DNA of 64,000 nucleotides from JBNAGF01 sp049801055 (GCF_049801055.1 NZ_JBNAGF010000014.1:1-64000); one strand, 5' to 3'. Positions 54,053 through 63,072 are shown, counted from the stretch's first letter. The notes: generated by a model not told the origin, from the letters alone. Translations and numbers: made by a program.

Positions 54053-54970
54053 TCAGTTCGAACCTGCCTGTTGTGACGTGTTCGGACCCTCCGGCCCCTC
54101 CTCAAGCAAAAGGATAAGGGCCAACACGGTCATTGCGATGCCGACCAGAACCAAACCGGTTGGCGCGCCGCGACCAAGGGCAATCTCCCACAGGATCACC
54201 CACGAGGGCGTCAGATAAGTGTAGGCCATCACTTTCGCCGATGGCAGGCGCAAGGTCGCGAATTGCAACAGAACAAACGTTGCAGCGCTGGCAAAGACCG
54301 CTAGGTATCCCAGGCCGATCCAGACGATAGGCGGCAGCGCCAACCAGTCGGTTTCGCGAAGATCCGACCAGCCATAAACGATCAGGATGGTACAGCCGGC
54401 CAGCAACATGCCCAGCGTGAACACAACGGCCGGCTCTCCGCGGTTTAGCTTTCGTACCATCGGCGTATAGATTGCATGCGCGGCGCAGCCCCAGAAATAG
54501 ATGATCTCGCCCTTTCCGATTTCGAATGCCTGAAATGCGGACCAGTCAGCGCGAAAGATCACCCATAGTGCACCTGCGCCTCCGATGGCCAATGCGATGG
54601 CCATTCGGGGCGACGTCACCTGACGCAGCAAGAACCAACCAGCGACTGCAGCCATCACGGGTGTCAATGTAAAGACCGCTGCCGCGCTGACAGGCGCTGC
54701 CGTTTTCAGGCCCTCAAACATCAATACGAAGTAAGCGGCGAAGAGCCCACCGAGAACAAAGTAGCGCCACGGGGCAGCGAAGGCAGACCGAGACACCCCC
54801 GTCGTGGTCACGGCTGCGATCCCGATCACCACCGCTGCAAGGGCGAAGCGAACAGCATTGAGTGCGGCCGGGGAAATCTCATTCGCGACCATCGATCCGA
54901 GCGAGAATGAACCTGCCACGAGCGCCGAAAAAAGCAGCATTGCCAGATGGCCCTGCGCCTGCGGACTCAT
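54053..54970 (-). CDS. EamA/DMT-family transporter
   Basis: A 305-residue membrane protein with ten predicted helices as two EamA repeats, typical of the drug/metabolite transporter superfamily. The substrate is not determinable. The ATG overlaps the stop of the LysR-family gene (ATGA), so regulator and exporter are one transcript. Confidence 0.87.
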   Translation of the reverse strand: MSPQAQGHLAMLLFSALVAGSFSLGSMVANEISPAALNAVRFALAAVVIGIAAVTTTGVSRSAFAAPWRYFVLGGLFAAYFVLMFEGLKTAAPVSAAAVFTLTPVMAAVAGWFLLRQVTSPRMAIALAIGGAGALWVIFRADWSAFQAFEIGKGEIIYFWGCAAHAIYTPMVRKLNRGEPAVVFTLGMLLAGCTILIVYGWSDLRETDWLALPPIVWIGLGYLAVFASAATFVLLQFATLRLPSAKVMAYTYLTPSWVILWEIALGRGAPTGLVLVGIAMTVLALILLLEEGPEGPNTSQQAGSN

Positions 54971-55845
54971 TCGCGCCAGTCCTTTGCACGCTCCTTTATG
55001 AACTTCAGGAAAGTCTGGACCTTAGTGGTGCGATGCAAGTCTACATGGGTGACCAACCACAGTGCACCTGCCCAATCATCCTCGGGCGGCATGATTTCCA
55101 CGAGGCTGTCGTGGCGCTGTGCCTCCCAGCGGGCCATAAATCCGATCCCAGCCCCCGCCAACACAGCTTCCTGCATGGAAAACCCGTTTGTGCAGCGAAA
55201 GGTGATCGCATTGGCAGGCACATTCTGCCTGAGCCAGCGGCTGAACGGCGCGCGGCTGTTTTCGTCGTCGTTGCCGACAAAACGGTGGTTCGGGAAATCG
55301 GCGAGATCGCGCGGTGTACCGAAACGCTCTACGTAATCCTTACTGGCATAGAGGCCGATCCGCTGAGTGAGGAAGGGTTGCACCACATTGTCCGGCTGGT
55401 CAGGCGCAGCACCCGCCCGCACGGCGACATGAGCCTCGCCATATTCCAGCCGAAACACCCTGTCACTGGTCAGATAGCGGACGATCAGATCCGGGTGCAT
55501 CTTCTGAAACTCTGCCAATGCCGGCGCGAGCAGCGGCGCAAAGGATCCCAAAGAGGTGACAACAAGTTCGCCCGAAACATCGTCACCTTGTCCCTTCAAT
55601 CGCCCGACGAGCTGATTGAATTGATCCTCGGTAGCCTGCGCGACCCGCAACAGGTCGTCTCCGGCTTCGGTCGGGGTATATCCGCGGGCATGACGCTGAA
55701 ACAGCTTGACCCCCAGTCGCCCTTCGATTGCATCAATATGACGGATCACAGTGGCATGATGAACGCCAAGAACTTCTGCGGCTCCGCTTACGGTTCCCAT
55801 CCGAGCCACTTGAAAAGCAGTCCGAACCTCGTCCCAATTGTCCAT
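54967..55845 (-). CDS. LysR-family transcription regulator
   Basis: A 292-residue LTTR with an N-terminal HTH (VARMGTVSGAAEVLGVHHATVIRHIDAIEGRLG) and a substrate-binding domain. It is divergent from the azoreductase gene and co-directional with the EamA gene, whose start overlaps its stop. It may control both. ATG 55845 follows GAGGGC. The effector is unknown. Confidence 0.9.
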   Translation of the reverse strand: MDNWDEVRTAFQVARMGTVSGAAEVLGVHHATVIRHIDAIEGRLGVKLFQRHARGYTPTEAGDDLLRVAQATEDQFNQLVGRLKGQGDDVSGELVVTSLGSFAPLLAPALAEFQKMHPDLIVRYLTSDRVFRLEYGEAHVAVRAGAAPDQPDNVVQPFLTQRIGLYASKDYVERFGTPRDLADFPNHRFVGNDDENSRAPFSRWLRQNVPANAITFRCTNGFSMQEAVLAGAGIGFMARWEAQRHDSLVEIMPPEDDWAGALWLVTHVDLHRTTKVQTFLKFIKERAKDWRE

Positions 55846-55893
55846 TCCAGCCCTCGAGGTATGTGCATTTTCCAACAATAAATGTTTTTATAG

Positions 55894-55908
55894 TTGAGTT
55901 GTGTTCAA
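55894..55908. promoter_or_regulatory. LysR-type operator candidate
   Basis: TTGA-N7-TCAA is an interrupted inverted repeat in the 125-base LysR-azoR gap, within an AT-rich stretch. LTTR sites usually contain such T-N11-A-type dyads near the divergent promoters. Tentative. Confidence 0.4.
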
Positions 55909-55970
55909 TTTTGCAATGGCTATTTCTTTGATCATCACATCACTTTGCCCAATCGAAGGAAACCCGACCA

Positions 55971-56552
55971 ATGCCCCGCACCATCCTGCACATCGACGCT
56001 TCCGCCCGCCGCAAGAATTCCGCAACCCGGGCCCTGTCCGACGAGATTGTTGCGAAGCTGGACGCCTCCCGCGTTATCCGCCGGGATCTGGCTGCTCCGC
56101 TGCCATTGATCAACGAAGCATGGGTGGATGCCAATTTCACCCCGGCCGACCAGAGATCTGCCGAACAACGAGACACGCTGGCCCTGTCCGACACTCTGGT
56201 GCGGGAGCTGTCAGAGGCCGACACGATCGTCATTGGCCTGCCAGTCTACAACTTCTCGGTCCCCGCAGCATTCAAAGCCTGGGTTGATTTGGTGGCCCGC
56301 GCGGGACTGACCTTTGCATACACCGAGAATGGTCCGAATGGGTTGCTGAAGGGCAAACGCGCCATACTGGCGGTGGCGTCCGGCGGCATGCCGCTGGGCT
56401 CCAAGGCTGATTTCGCTTCTACCTATGCCCGACACGTTCTGGGCTTCATCGGCATTACAGACGTTGAGATCATTGCCGCAGAGCAGACCTCCATTGACCC
56501 CGAAGCCGCACTGAAATCGGCAAAGTCAGCACTTGGTGAACTGGCGGCCTGA
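55971..56552 (+). CDS. azoR: FMN-dependent NADH-azoreductase
   Basis: Flavodoxin-like quinone/azo reductase of 193 residues (AzoR family). Segments of note are ILHIDASARRKNSATRAL (FMN phosphate loop) and LPVYNFSVPAAFKAWVD. It reduces quinones or azo bonds with two electrons from NADH, protecting from thiol/quinone stress. Divergent from the LysR gene with the operator candidate between. SD AAGGAAA. Confidence 0.92.
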   Translation: MPRTILHIDASARRKNSATRALSDEIVAKLDASRVIRRDLAAPLPLINEAWVDANFTPADQRSAEQRDTLALSDTLVRELSEADTIVIGLPVYNFSVPAAFKAWVDLVARAGLTFAYTENGPNGLLKGKRAILAVASGGMPLGSKADFASTYARHVLGFIGITDVEIIAAEQTSIDPEAALKSAKSALGELAA

Positions 56553-56596
56553 TACAGAAACCGGGATCGTGCTCCTTGGCGTGGTCCCATCCCCGA

Positions 56597-57127
56597 CTAA
56601 GGCAGCCACGTCACCTGGCAGTCGATCCGGTCAAAGAATTCCAGCACATCCTGCCGCGACATCGCGACGGTGCGGTCGTTGACCAGCGGGTGCATATAGA
56701 TCACCTCGGCATCCCGCGCGGCGATATCCATGAAAAACCGCACTTCGTTCTTCACCCCGTTGATCATCGCCATCGGCGAAACGGCACCAGGGCGGATACC
56801 AAGGTTCTGCATGAGCCTCTCCGCAGATCCAAAGGACAGACTCCCTGCGCCCAGCTTGCGGCCCAGTTCCTTCAGGTCGATCTCATGGCTTTGTTCCAGC
56901 GTCACAAGATAATTCCGCTTCTTCTTGTCTCTCAAATACAGGTTCTTGATCCGCAGCGCCTTTTCACCCGGAACCATAAACTGGTTCTCGACGGCCTTAG
57001 ACTCCTCAACGGTCCGCAGGGGCACATGTTCATGCAGACGATACCTGAGACCCCAATTTTTCAGTCTGTCCAACAGGGCGTCTGAACTGATTGGCAGACT
57101 ATCCTGGTAATTTGACGACGCATCCAT
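56597..57127 (-). CDS. Prolyl-tRNA editing-type deacylase (YbaK/ProX family)
   Basis: A 176-residue trans-editing domain protein (YbaK/INS-like) that would hydrolyse mischarged Ala- or Cys-tRNA(Pro). The segments MVPGEKALRIKNLYLRD and RPGAVSPMAMINGV match this family (ProXp-type). It acts free rather than fused to ProRS. The gene stands alone, convergent with azoR. Confidence 0.87.
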   Translation of the reverse strand: MDASSNYQDSLPISSDALLDRLKNWGLRYRLHEHVPLRTVEESKAVENQFMVPGEKALRIKNLYLRDKKKRNYLVTLEQSHEIDLKELGRKLGAGSLSFGSAERLMQNLGIRPGAVSPMAMINGVKNEVRFFMDIAARDAEVIYMHPLVNDRTVAMSRQDVLEFFDRIDCQVTWLP

Positions 57128-57445
57128 CGCGGGACCCTATTAGTGGATTGCAGGTTACACGGGCTCTAGCCGCAGTTGAAACAAGTTCGCAAGCCGCGAA
57201 ACCTTGACTCTGACGATCAAGAGGGATACCGAGCCCGCAAAACCCGGAAGTATCACATCTTCCGGTCCCTTGAGTCGCTCAGGGATCGCCCTCCACCAGC
57301 GCGTTGCGCCCGTGGGGGCAAAACCGTTTGGCAGGCCGCGAGCGCGAACCCTTGCGCGTCTGGATCTGGACAGGCGATTGAGATTGGAACCCCAGCTTCC
57401 TACCTTGGAAGCGCCACGCAAGTAACCGGCACAGGAGGCCGAGGC
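57128..57445. other. Gene-free region upstream of ffh
   Basis: These 318 bases hold no gene I can support; open frames on both strands (57155-57421 minus, 57204-57425 plus) lack SD sites and resemble no family. The stretch probably carries the promoters of ffh (plus) and the deacylase gene (minus), including a TTGACT at about 57207, but no -10 can be matched. No tRNA or SRP RNA was seen. Confidence 0.5.
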
Positions 57446-58966
57446 ATGTTTGAAAATTTATCCGAACGCCTCTCTGGCGTCTTTGACCGTCTGACGAAGC
57501 AGGGCGCGCTTTCCGAAGAGGACGTCAAAACCGCCCTGCGCGAAGTTCGCGTGGCTCTGCTGGAGGCGGACGTCTCGCTCACCGTTGCCCGTGAGTTCAT
57601 CAAGAAAGTTCAGGAGCAGGCCACCGGCCAGGCCGTGACCAAGTCGGTGACACCCGGCCAGCAGGTGGTCAAGATCGTTCACGATGCATTGGCTGACACG
57701 CTTCGTGGCGAGGAAGATCCCGGAAATCTGAAGATCGACAATCCGCCGGCCCCCATACTGATGGTGGGTCTGCAGGGTGGCGGCAAAACAACCACAACCG
57801 GCAAACTCGCCAAACGCCTGAAAGAGAAAGAAGGCAAGAAGGTCCTGATGGCCTCGCTTGACGTCTACCGTCCCGCAGCGATGGACCAGCTTGCGGTGCT
57901 GGGCACCCAGATCGGAGTCGATACCCTCCCTATCGTTCCGGGTCAGAAGCCGGTCGACATTGCCCGGCGCGCCAAGCAGCAGGCATCTCTGGGCGGATAT
58001 GATGTCTACATGCTCGATACTGCGGGTCGCCTACATATCGACGAAGTCCTGATGCAAGAGGTCGAGGACGTCCGCAACGTCGTCGAACCGCGCGAAACCC
58101 TGCTGGTGGTCGATGGCTTGACCGGGCAGGTCGCGGTCGAAGTCGCTGAAGAGTTCGATGCAAAGATCGGAATCTCCGGAGTGGTTCTGACCCGAATGGA
58201 CGGTGATGGCCGTGGCGGTGCCGCTTTGTCGATGCGGGCCGTAACCGGCAAGCCGATCCGCTTTGTGGGTCTGGGCGAAAAGATGGATGCGCTCGAAACT
58301 TTCGAGCCGGACAGGATCGCTGGCCGAATTCTGGGCATGGGCGACATCGTATCGCTGGTCGAGAAGGCTCAGGAAACCATCGAGATGGAGCAGGCCGAGC
58401 GCATGATGAAGCGCATGGCCAAGGGTCAGTTCAACATGAACGACCTCAAGATGCAGCTGGAACAGATGCTCCAGATGGGCGGTATGCAAGGCATGATGCA
58501 GATGATGCCCGGCATGGGAAAAATGGCCAAACAAGTCGAAGAATCCGGCATGGATGACAAGGTTCTCAAGCGTCAGATCGCTCTGATCCAGTCCATGACC
58601 AAGCGCGAACGCGCGAACCCGTCGCTGTTGCAAGCCAGTCGGAAGAAACGCATTGCAGCAGGTGCCGGTATGGAAGTCTCTGACCTCAACAAGCTGTTGA
58701 AAATGCAGCGCCAGATGTCCGACGTGATGAAAAAGATGGGCAAGATGGGCAAAGGCAAGATGCTGAAGCAGGCCATGAAGGGCATGTTCGGCAAGGGCGG
58801 CGCTCCGGCGGATATGGCCGAGATGGCCAAGGGGATGGATCCCAAAGCGCTGGAACAGGCCGCCAAAGCCATGGGGGGTGGAAAAGGTATGCCGGGCGGA
58901 TTGCCCGGACTGGGTGGCGGAATGGGCCTGCCGCCGGGTCTCAGTGGATTTGGGAAAAAGAAGTAA
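57446..58966 (+). CDS. ffh: Signal recognition particle protein Ffh
   Basis: GTPase that, with 4.5S RNA, delivers nascent inner-membrane proteins to FtsY. The 506-residue product has the N domain, the G domain (GLQGGGKTT from residue 108, DTAGRLHID, TRMDGDGRGG) and a long Met-rich M domain with a Gly/Met/Lys tail. ATG 57446 follows AGGAGG. It heads the ribosomal/tRNA-modification run at 57-64 kb. Confidence 0.97.
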   Translation: MFENLSERLSGVFDRLTKQGALSEEDVKTALREVRVALLEADVSLTVAREFIKKVQEQATGQAVTKSVTPGQQVVKIVHDALADTLRGEEDPGNLKIDNPPAPILMVGLQGGGKTTTTGKLAKRLKEKEGKKVLMASLDVYRPAAMDQLAVLGTQIGVDTLPIVPGQKPVDIARRAKQQASLGGYDVYMLDTAGRLHIDEVLMQEVEDVRNVVEPRETLLVVDGLTGQVAVEVAEEFDAKIGISGVVLTRMDGDGRGGAALSMRAVTGKPIRFVGLGEKMDALETFEPDRIAGRILGMGDIVSLVEKAQETIEMEQAERMMKRMAKGQFNMNDLKMQLEQMLQMGGMQGMMQMMPGMGKMAKQVEESGMDDKVLKRQIALIQSMTKRERANPSLLQASRKKRIAAGAGMEVSDLNKLLKMQRQMSDVMKKMGKMGKGKMLKQAMKGMFGKGGAPADMAEMAKGMDPKALEQAAKAMGGGKGMPGGLPGLGGGMGLPPGLSGFGKKK

Positions 58967-58970
58967 ACCG

Positions 58971-59516
58971 ATGAGCTTCTCGATACCCACCCTTGAAACA
59001 TCCCGCCTGATCCTGCGGGCGCCGTGCGAGGCCGATTTCCCGGCCGAGGCGGAATTTTTCGCGTCGGATGCGTCACGTTTTGTCGGTGGACCCAAACACC
59101 CTGACGAAACATGGCGTGCCCTCGCGATGATGCTTGGCCACTGGATGTTGCGTGGATATGGGTTCTGGGGTGTCGAGAGCCGTGAAACCGGGACCTATCT
59201 CGGCCATGTCGGATTGTGGAGCCCGGAAGGCTGGCCGGAGCCGGAAATCGGTTGGACCCTTATGAACGATGCCACCGGCAATGGCTATGCGACCGAGGCC
59301 GCGATGGCGGCCCGCAGTTATGCCTATGACGTATTACAATGGCCGACGGCCATAAGCCTGATCGATCCCGCGAACACCGCAAGCCAGGCTGTCGCCCGGC
59401 GGCTTGGCGCGGCATTCGAGACTACTTTTGAACATTCCGCTTTCGGAACCATGCACGTCTGGCGGCACCCGGCCCCGGACGCACTGGTGAACGGTGGCAT
59501 GGAGGCCTATGCCTGA
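58971..59516 (+). CDS. GNAT-family acetyltransferase (first of a tandem pair)
   Basis: A 181-residue RimJ/RimL-type N-acetyltransferase with the pattern LETSRLILRAP, EIGWTL and GYATEAAMAARSY (acetyl-CoA loop). The acceptor, protein or small molecule, is unknown. It starts 4 bases after ffh stops and overlaps the next gene by one base (TGATG). Confidence 0.87.
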   Translation: MSFSIPTLETSRLILRAPCEADFPAEAEFFASDASRFVGGPKHPDETWRALAMMLGHWMLRGYGFWGVESRETGTYLGHVGLWSPEGWPEPEIGWTLMNDATGNGYATEAAMAARSYAYDVLQWPTAISLIDPANTASQAVARRLGAAFETTFEHSAFGTMHVWRHPAPDALVNGGMEAYA

Positions 59517-60118
59517 TGCCCCGCAACATTCCCATACTTGAAACGAAGCGGCTGGTGCTGCGCGGCCCCGAGGCCGAGGATTATCCGGACTTTCGAGCAA
59601 CCTTTACCAGCTACCGGGCCCGCTTCATGGGGGGGCCGCTTAATGCCTATGAGAGCTGGATGCTCTACGCCGCTGAAATCGGGCATTGGCAGATTCGCGG
59701 ATATGGCATGTGGATGATCCACGACAAGGTCACCGACGAGACCTATGGCATGGCTGGCGGCTGGATGCCCGCAAAATGGCCGGAAAAGGAACTGGCCTGG
59801 GTCATCTGGCCGGATGCCGCGGGTCATGGCTATGCGCTTGAAGCCGTCGATGCGGCAAGGCGCTATTTCTATACCCAACTCGGCTGGGATGGCGCGGTCA
59901 GCTATATCGACCCGAAAAATCTGGATTCTATCAGGCTCGCAGAACGGTTGGGCGCCAAGAAAGATCATTCGGCGGCCACAATCGACGGCAATGACGCGGT
60001 CTATCGCCATCCTTCTCCGGCCGAACTTGAGGGAACCCAGCTTGCGCATGGGATCGAAATGGAAATCGGCCACTATCAGGATCCGCTGTTCAAACCGAAA
60101 GGATGGGCCATTGACTGA
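59516..60118 (+). CDS. GNAT-family acetyltransferase (second of a tandem pair)
   Basis: A 200-residue paralogue of its neighbour, sharing LETKRLVLRGP, LAWVIWP and GYALEAVDAARRY. It carries an extra C-terminal tail of about 20 residues. The pair probably arose by local duplication and acquired different acceptors. Its stop overlaps the chorismate mutase start region. Confidence 0.86.
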   Translation: MPRNIPILETKRLVLRGPEAEDYPDFRATFTSYRARFMGGPLNAYESWMLYAAEIGHWQIRGYGMWMIHDKVTDETYGMAGGWMPAKWPEKELAWVIWPDAAGHGYALEAVDAARRYFYTQLGWDGAVSYIDPKNLDSIRLAERLGAKKDHSAATIDGNDAVYRHPSPAELEGTQLAHGIEMEIGHYQDPLFKPKGWAID

Positions 60119-60407
60119 TGCCGTGACCCGGGCAGCGGAGCTGCTGAAAGAACATCGCGACAGCATCGACCGGCTGGATGCTATCCTCGTCTACACTCTG
60201 GGCGAGCGGTTCAAGCACACACAGGCCGTCGGCAGACTGAAAGCGACACATGACCTTCCCCCGTCCGATCCCGCACGCGAAGCCGCGCAGATCGCCCGGC
60301 TTGAAGATTTGGCAAAGCGGGCCAACCTGGATCCCGATTTCGCCAAGGCTTTTCTGAACTTCATCATTCAGGAAGTCATCAGACACCACAAAAAGCACCA
60401 GGAATAA
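60111..60407 (+). CDS. aroQ: Chorismate mutase, AroQ type
   Basis: Converts chorismate to prephenate for Phe and Tyr synthesis. The 98-residue all-helical product matches AroQ (LKEHRDSIDRLDAILVYTLGERF and FLNFIIQEVIRHH, with the Arg/Lys/Glu/Gln binding set). The start is TTG at 60111, behind AAAGGA and within the 3' end of the previous gene. No tyrA/pheA domain is fused. Confidence 0.9.
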   Translation: MTDAVTRAAELLKEHRDSIDRLDAILVYTLGERFKHTQAVGRLKATHDLPPSDPAREAAQIARLEDLAKRANLDPDFAKAFLNFIIQEVIRHHKKHQE

Positions 60408-60473
60408 CCGGACATCGACCGGCCCCACAGAAAACACACCAGCGGTGTTATGCCATCATAGGAGAACTGAACA

Positions 60474-60857
60474 ATGGCAATGAAAATTCGTTTGGCCCGC
60501 GGCGGCTCGAAAAAGCGCCCCTTCTACCGCATTGTTGCTGCCGACTCGCGCATGCCGCGTGACGGCCGTTTCATCGAAAAGCTCGGCACCTACAACCCGC
60601 TGCTGCCGAAGGATTCCGAAGAGCGCATCAAGATGAACATGGAGCGTATCCAGTACTGGCTCGATCAGGGCGCACAGCCCACCGACCGGATCGCACGTTT
60701 CCTCGAAGCGGCCGGTGTTCGCGAAAAAGCCGAACGTCAAAACCTGAAAAAGGGTGAACCCGGCACCAAGGCCAAAGAGCGCGCAGAAGAAAAAGCAGCC
60801 AAGGCTGCCGAAGCCGATGCAGCGCCTGCCGAAGAAGCTGTTGCAGCTGAAGAATAA
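60474..60857 (+). CDS. rpsP: 30S ribosomal protein S16
   Basis: Early-binding small-subunit protein. The 127-residue product has the standard S16 start (MKIRLARGGSKKRPFYRIV) and an Ala/Glu/Lys-rich tail of about 45 residues, longer than in E. coli but usual for alphaproteobacteria. A GGAG site precedes the ATG. It opens the rpsP-rimM-trmD-rplS group, here interrupted by bluB and a small gene. Confidence 0.97.
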   Translation: MAMKIRLARGGSKKRPFYRIVAADSRMPRDGRFIEKLGTYNPLLPKDSEERIKMNMERIQYWLDQGAQPTDRIARFLEAAGVREKAERQNLKKGEPGTKAKERAEEKAAKAAEADAAPAEEAVAAEE

Positions 60858-60868
60858 GCAGGCCGGGC

Positions 60869-61504
60869 GTGCAGGATCAGACCTTTCCCGAGGAGTTCTG
60901 CACGCAGCTTGACCAGTTGTTGCGTCTCCGGCGCGATGTGCGCCGGTTCCGAACTGATCCGGTTGACTAGGCAGCGCTTGTGCGCTGCCTCGCTGCATTT
61001 CATACCGCCCCGTCTGTGGGACTGAGCGAACCCTGGCGCCTTGTCCGCGTGGACAGCAAACAGGCCCGGGCGTCTGCACTGGAAAACTATGAGATCGCCA
61101 ATGCCGCGGCGCTGAAGGGATGCTCTGGCGAAACCGCGGCCGCCTATGCCGGCCTCAAGCTTTCGGGCATGCGCGAAGCCCCGGTGCAACTGGCCGTGTT
61201 CTGCGATGAAGGCACAGTCAAAGGCCACGGACTGGGCGCGCGGACCATGCCAGAGATACGCCGCTACTCCGTGGTCTGCGCCATCACCCTGTTCTGGCTC
61301 CGCCTGCGTGCCGAAGGACTGGGGCTGGGTTGGGTATCGATCCTTGATCCGGTCCGGCTGACCCAAGATCTTGGTGTGCCAGAGGGCTGGGAACTTGTCG
61401 GATATTTTTGTATCGGCTGGCCCCAAGACAGTTCGGACACACCGGAACTGCAACTCTCCGGCTGGGAAACACGGGCGGACAAACTGATGATCGAGGCGCG
61501 TTGA
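60869..61504 (+). pseudogene. bluB: BluB (5,6-dimethylbenzimidazole synthase) interrupted by an in-frame TAG
   Basis: BluB cleaves FMNH2 to form the lower ligand of vitamin B12. The frame from GTG 60869 gives the family N-terminus with RLRRDVRRF and TDPVD, then TAG at 60968-60970 (codon 34), then continues without frameshift into AALVRCL...APSVGLSEPWR and the rest of the domain. Homologues keep a sense codon there; GAG or CAG to TAG by one base is the likely cause. A GTG at 60980, ten bases beyond TAG, could restart a 174-residue product, which would lack the RRDVR FMN-phosphate region. Probable pseudogene, assembly error or readthrough. Confidence 0.85.
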
Positions 61505-61507
61505 CCC

Positions 61508-61651
61508 ATGTTCAGATTAGTCCGACTTGCCATGTTCACCGCCGGTGCATTTGTACTCGGGGTTCTGTTTGAGCGAAATGCGCATAACGACAGGTGCCTT
61601 GATGCCGGCGGCAGGGTCGTGTCCAAGTTATGTGAAGGAGGGCAAAGATGA
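61508..61651 (+). CDS. 47-residue membrane-anchored protein
   Basis: A small protein with one hydrophobic segment (AMFTAGAFVLGVLFE, about 8-22) followed by a soluble tail with two Cys (RCLDAGG..SKLCEGG). It starts 3 bases after the bluB stop and its TGA overlaps the rimM ATG (ATGA), so it is translated in the same run. Similar small proteins occur next to rimM in relatives, as I recall. Function unknown. Confidence 0.7.
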   Translation: MFRLVRLAMFTAGAFVLGVLFERNAHNDRCLDAGGRVVSKLCEGGQR

Positions 61652-62151
61652 GCGATCTGGTTTGCGTTGGCGCAGTAGCGGGCGCTTTTGGTGTCCGCGG
61701 AGAAGTGCGACTGAAGAGCTTCTGCGCTATACCCGAAGATATTGAATCCTATTCTCCTCTTAGCAACGAGGATGGAACCGAAAGCTATCCGTTGGTCCTG
61801 ACGGGTTCGATCAAGAACGGTTTTGCTGCGCGGCTGGGCGGGGTCGAAACCAAAGAGCAGGCCGACGCGATCAAGGGCCTCCGCCTGTTTGCCAGACGGG
61901 ATCAACTGCCGTCGCTGCCCGACGATGAATACTATCACACAGACCTGATCGGGCTGGAGGTTTTCGATACCGGTGGCACTGTTCTTGGCCGGGTGAAATC
62001 CGTGCAGAACCACGGGGCCACGGACCTTTTGGAGCTTCACGGGCCCGGCATCAAGGGCACGGTGCTGTTGCCCTTTACACTGGCAGCTGTGCCAACGGTC
62101 GATTTGAAGGCGGGCCGCATCATTGCCGACCCGCCCGAAGGATTGTTCTGA
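61648..62151 (+). CDS. rimM: 16S rRNA processing protein RimM
   Basis: Assists assembly of the 30S head and binds S19. The 167-residue product has the RimM N-terminal beta-barrel (VGAVAGAFGVRGEVRLKSF) and the C-terminal PRC-barrel (YYHTDLIGLEVFDT...G..LLPF). A GGAGGG site lies upstream in the small gene; the start overlaps its stop by 4 bases. Confidence 0.95.
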   Translation: MSDLVCVGAVAGAFGVRGEVRLKSFCAIPEDIESYSPLSNEDGTESYPLVLTGSIKNGFAARLGGVETKEQADAIKGLRLFARRDQLPSLPDDEYYHTDLIGLEVFDTGGTVLGRVKSVQNHGATDLLELHGPGIKGTVLLPFTLAAVPTVDLKAGRIIADPPEGLF

Positions 62152-62256
62152 AACGGCCTTTGGGCAAGAATCGGTCCTGTTGCCTCACTTCCGGCAACGA
62201 AAAAGCCGACCACGACGCAATACAGCCTCATCAAAGCCCGCGCAGGAGAGCATTTC

Positions 62257-63072
62257 GTGACAGACGACGCCCCCAATCGGTCCCTGGGTCGCAAGACCAT
62301 CCGCCCGACCCTGAAACCGCGCGAACTCATTACCCCTACACCGGATCTGCACGGAGTCTGGAAGGCCAAGATCCTGACCCTGTTCCCCGAAGCATTTCCC
62401 GGTGTCCTTGGCGAAAGCCTGACCGGCAAAGCCTTGCAGGAAGGGCTCTGGCAGCTCGAAACAATCGAGCTGCGCAAATTCGGGATTGGCAAGCATCGCA
62501 ATGTGGACGACACCCCTGCAGGCGGCGGCGCCGGTATGGTTTTGCGGGCTGACGTTCTAGGCAATGCCATCGACCATGCGATGGAAGGCGTCACCGGCAA
62601 CTGGCCCCTAATTTATCTTTCGCCACGTGGCAAACGAATGGATCAGAACCTGATGCGCAACCTTGCACGCGCAGATGGTGTCACCTTGCTGTGCGGACGG
62701 TTCGAGGGCGTGGATGAACGGGTTTTGGAGCACTACGGAATTCAGGAAGTTTCACTCGGCGATTTTGTCATGACGGGCGGTGAGATTGCGGCACAGGCGC
62801 TGATCGACGCAACTGTGCGGCTGATTCCTGGCGTCCTTGGCAACCAGGCATCGACCGAAGAAGAGAGCTTTTCATCCGGTTTGCTGGAACATCCCCAATA
62901 TACCCGGCCCGCCGAATGGAAAGGCCGGCCGATTCCCGAAGTTCTGATGTCCGGACATCACGGGAAGATTGACCAGTGGCGGCGGGAAAAGAGCGAAGAG
63001 ATCACACGCGAACGCCGCCCGGACCTTTGGGAGGCCCATCGCAGATCTTCAGAGGATCAGGAACAGAGCTGA
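62257..63072 (+). CDS. trmD: tRNA (guanine-N1)-methyltransferase TrmD
   Basis: Methylates G37 of tRNAs using SAM. The 271-residue product has the trefoil-knot segments YLSPRGKRM, LLCGRFEGVDERVLEHYGI and SLGDFVMTGGE. An N-terminal extension of about 35 residues precedes the usual start (KILTLFPEAF), as in other Rhodobacterales. The start is GTG at 62257 behind GCAGGAGAG. Confidence 0.95.
   Translation: MTDDAPNRSLGRKTIRPTLKPRELITPTPDLHGVWKAKILTLFPEAFPGVLGESLTGKALQEGLWQLETIELRKFGIGKHRNVDDTPAGGGAGMVLRADVLGNAIDHAMEGVTGNWPLIYLSPRGKRMDQNLMRNLARADGVTLLCGRFEGVDERVLEHYGIQEVSLGDFVMTGGEIAAQALIDATVRLIPGVLGNQASTEEESFSSGLLEHPQYTRPAEWKGRPIPEVLMSGHHGKIDQWRREKSEEITRERRPDLWEAHRRSSEDQEQS

Noticed and set aside
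57155..57425. Open frames on both strands upstream of ffh
   Set aside because: Neither has an SD site or family resemblance, and the two contradict each other.
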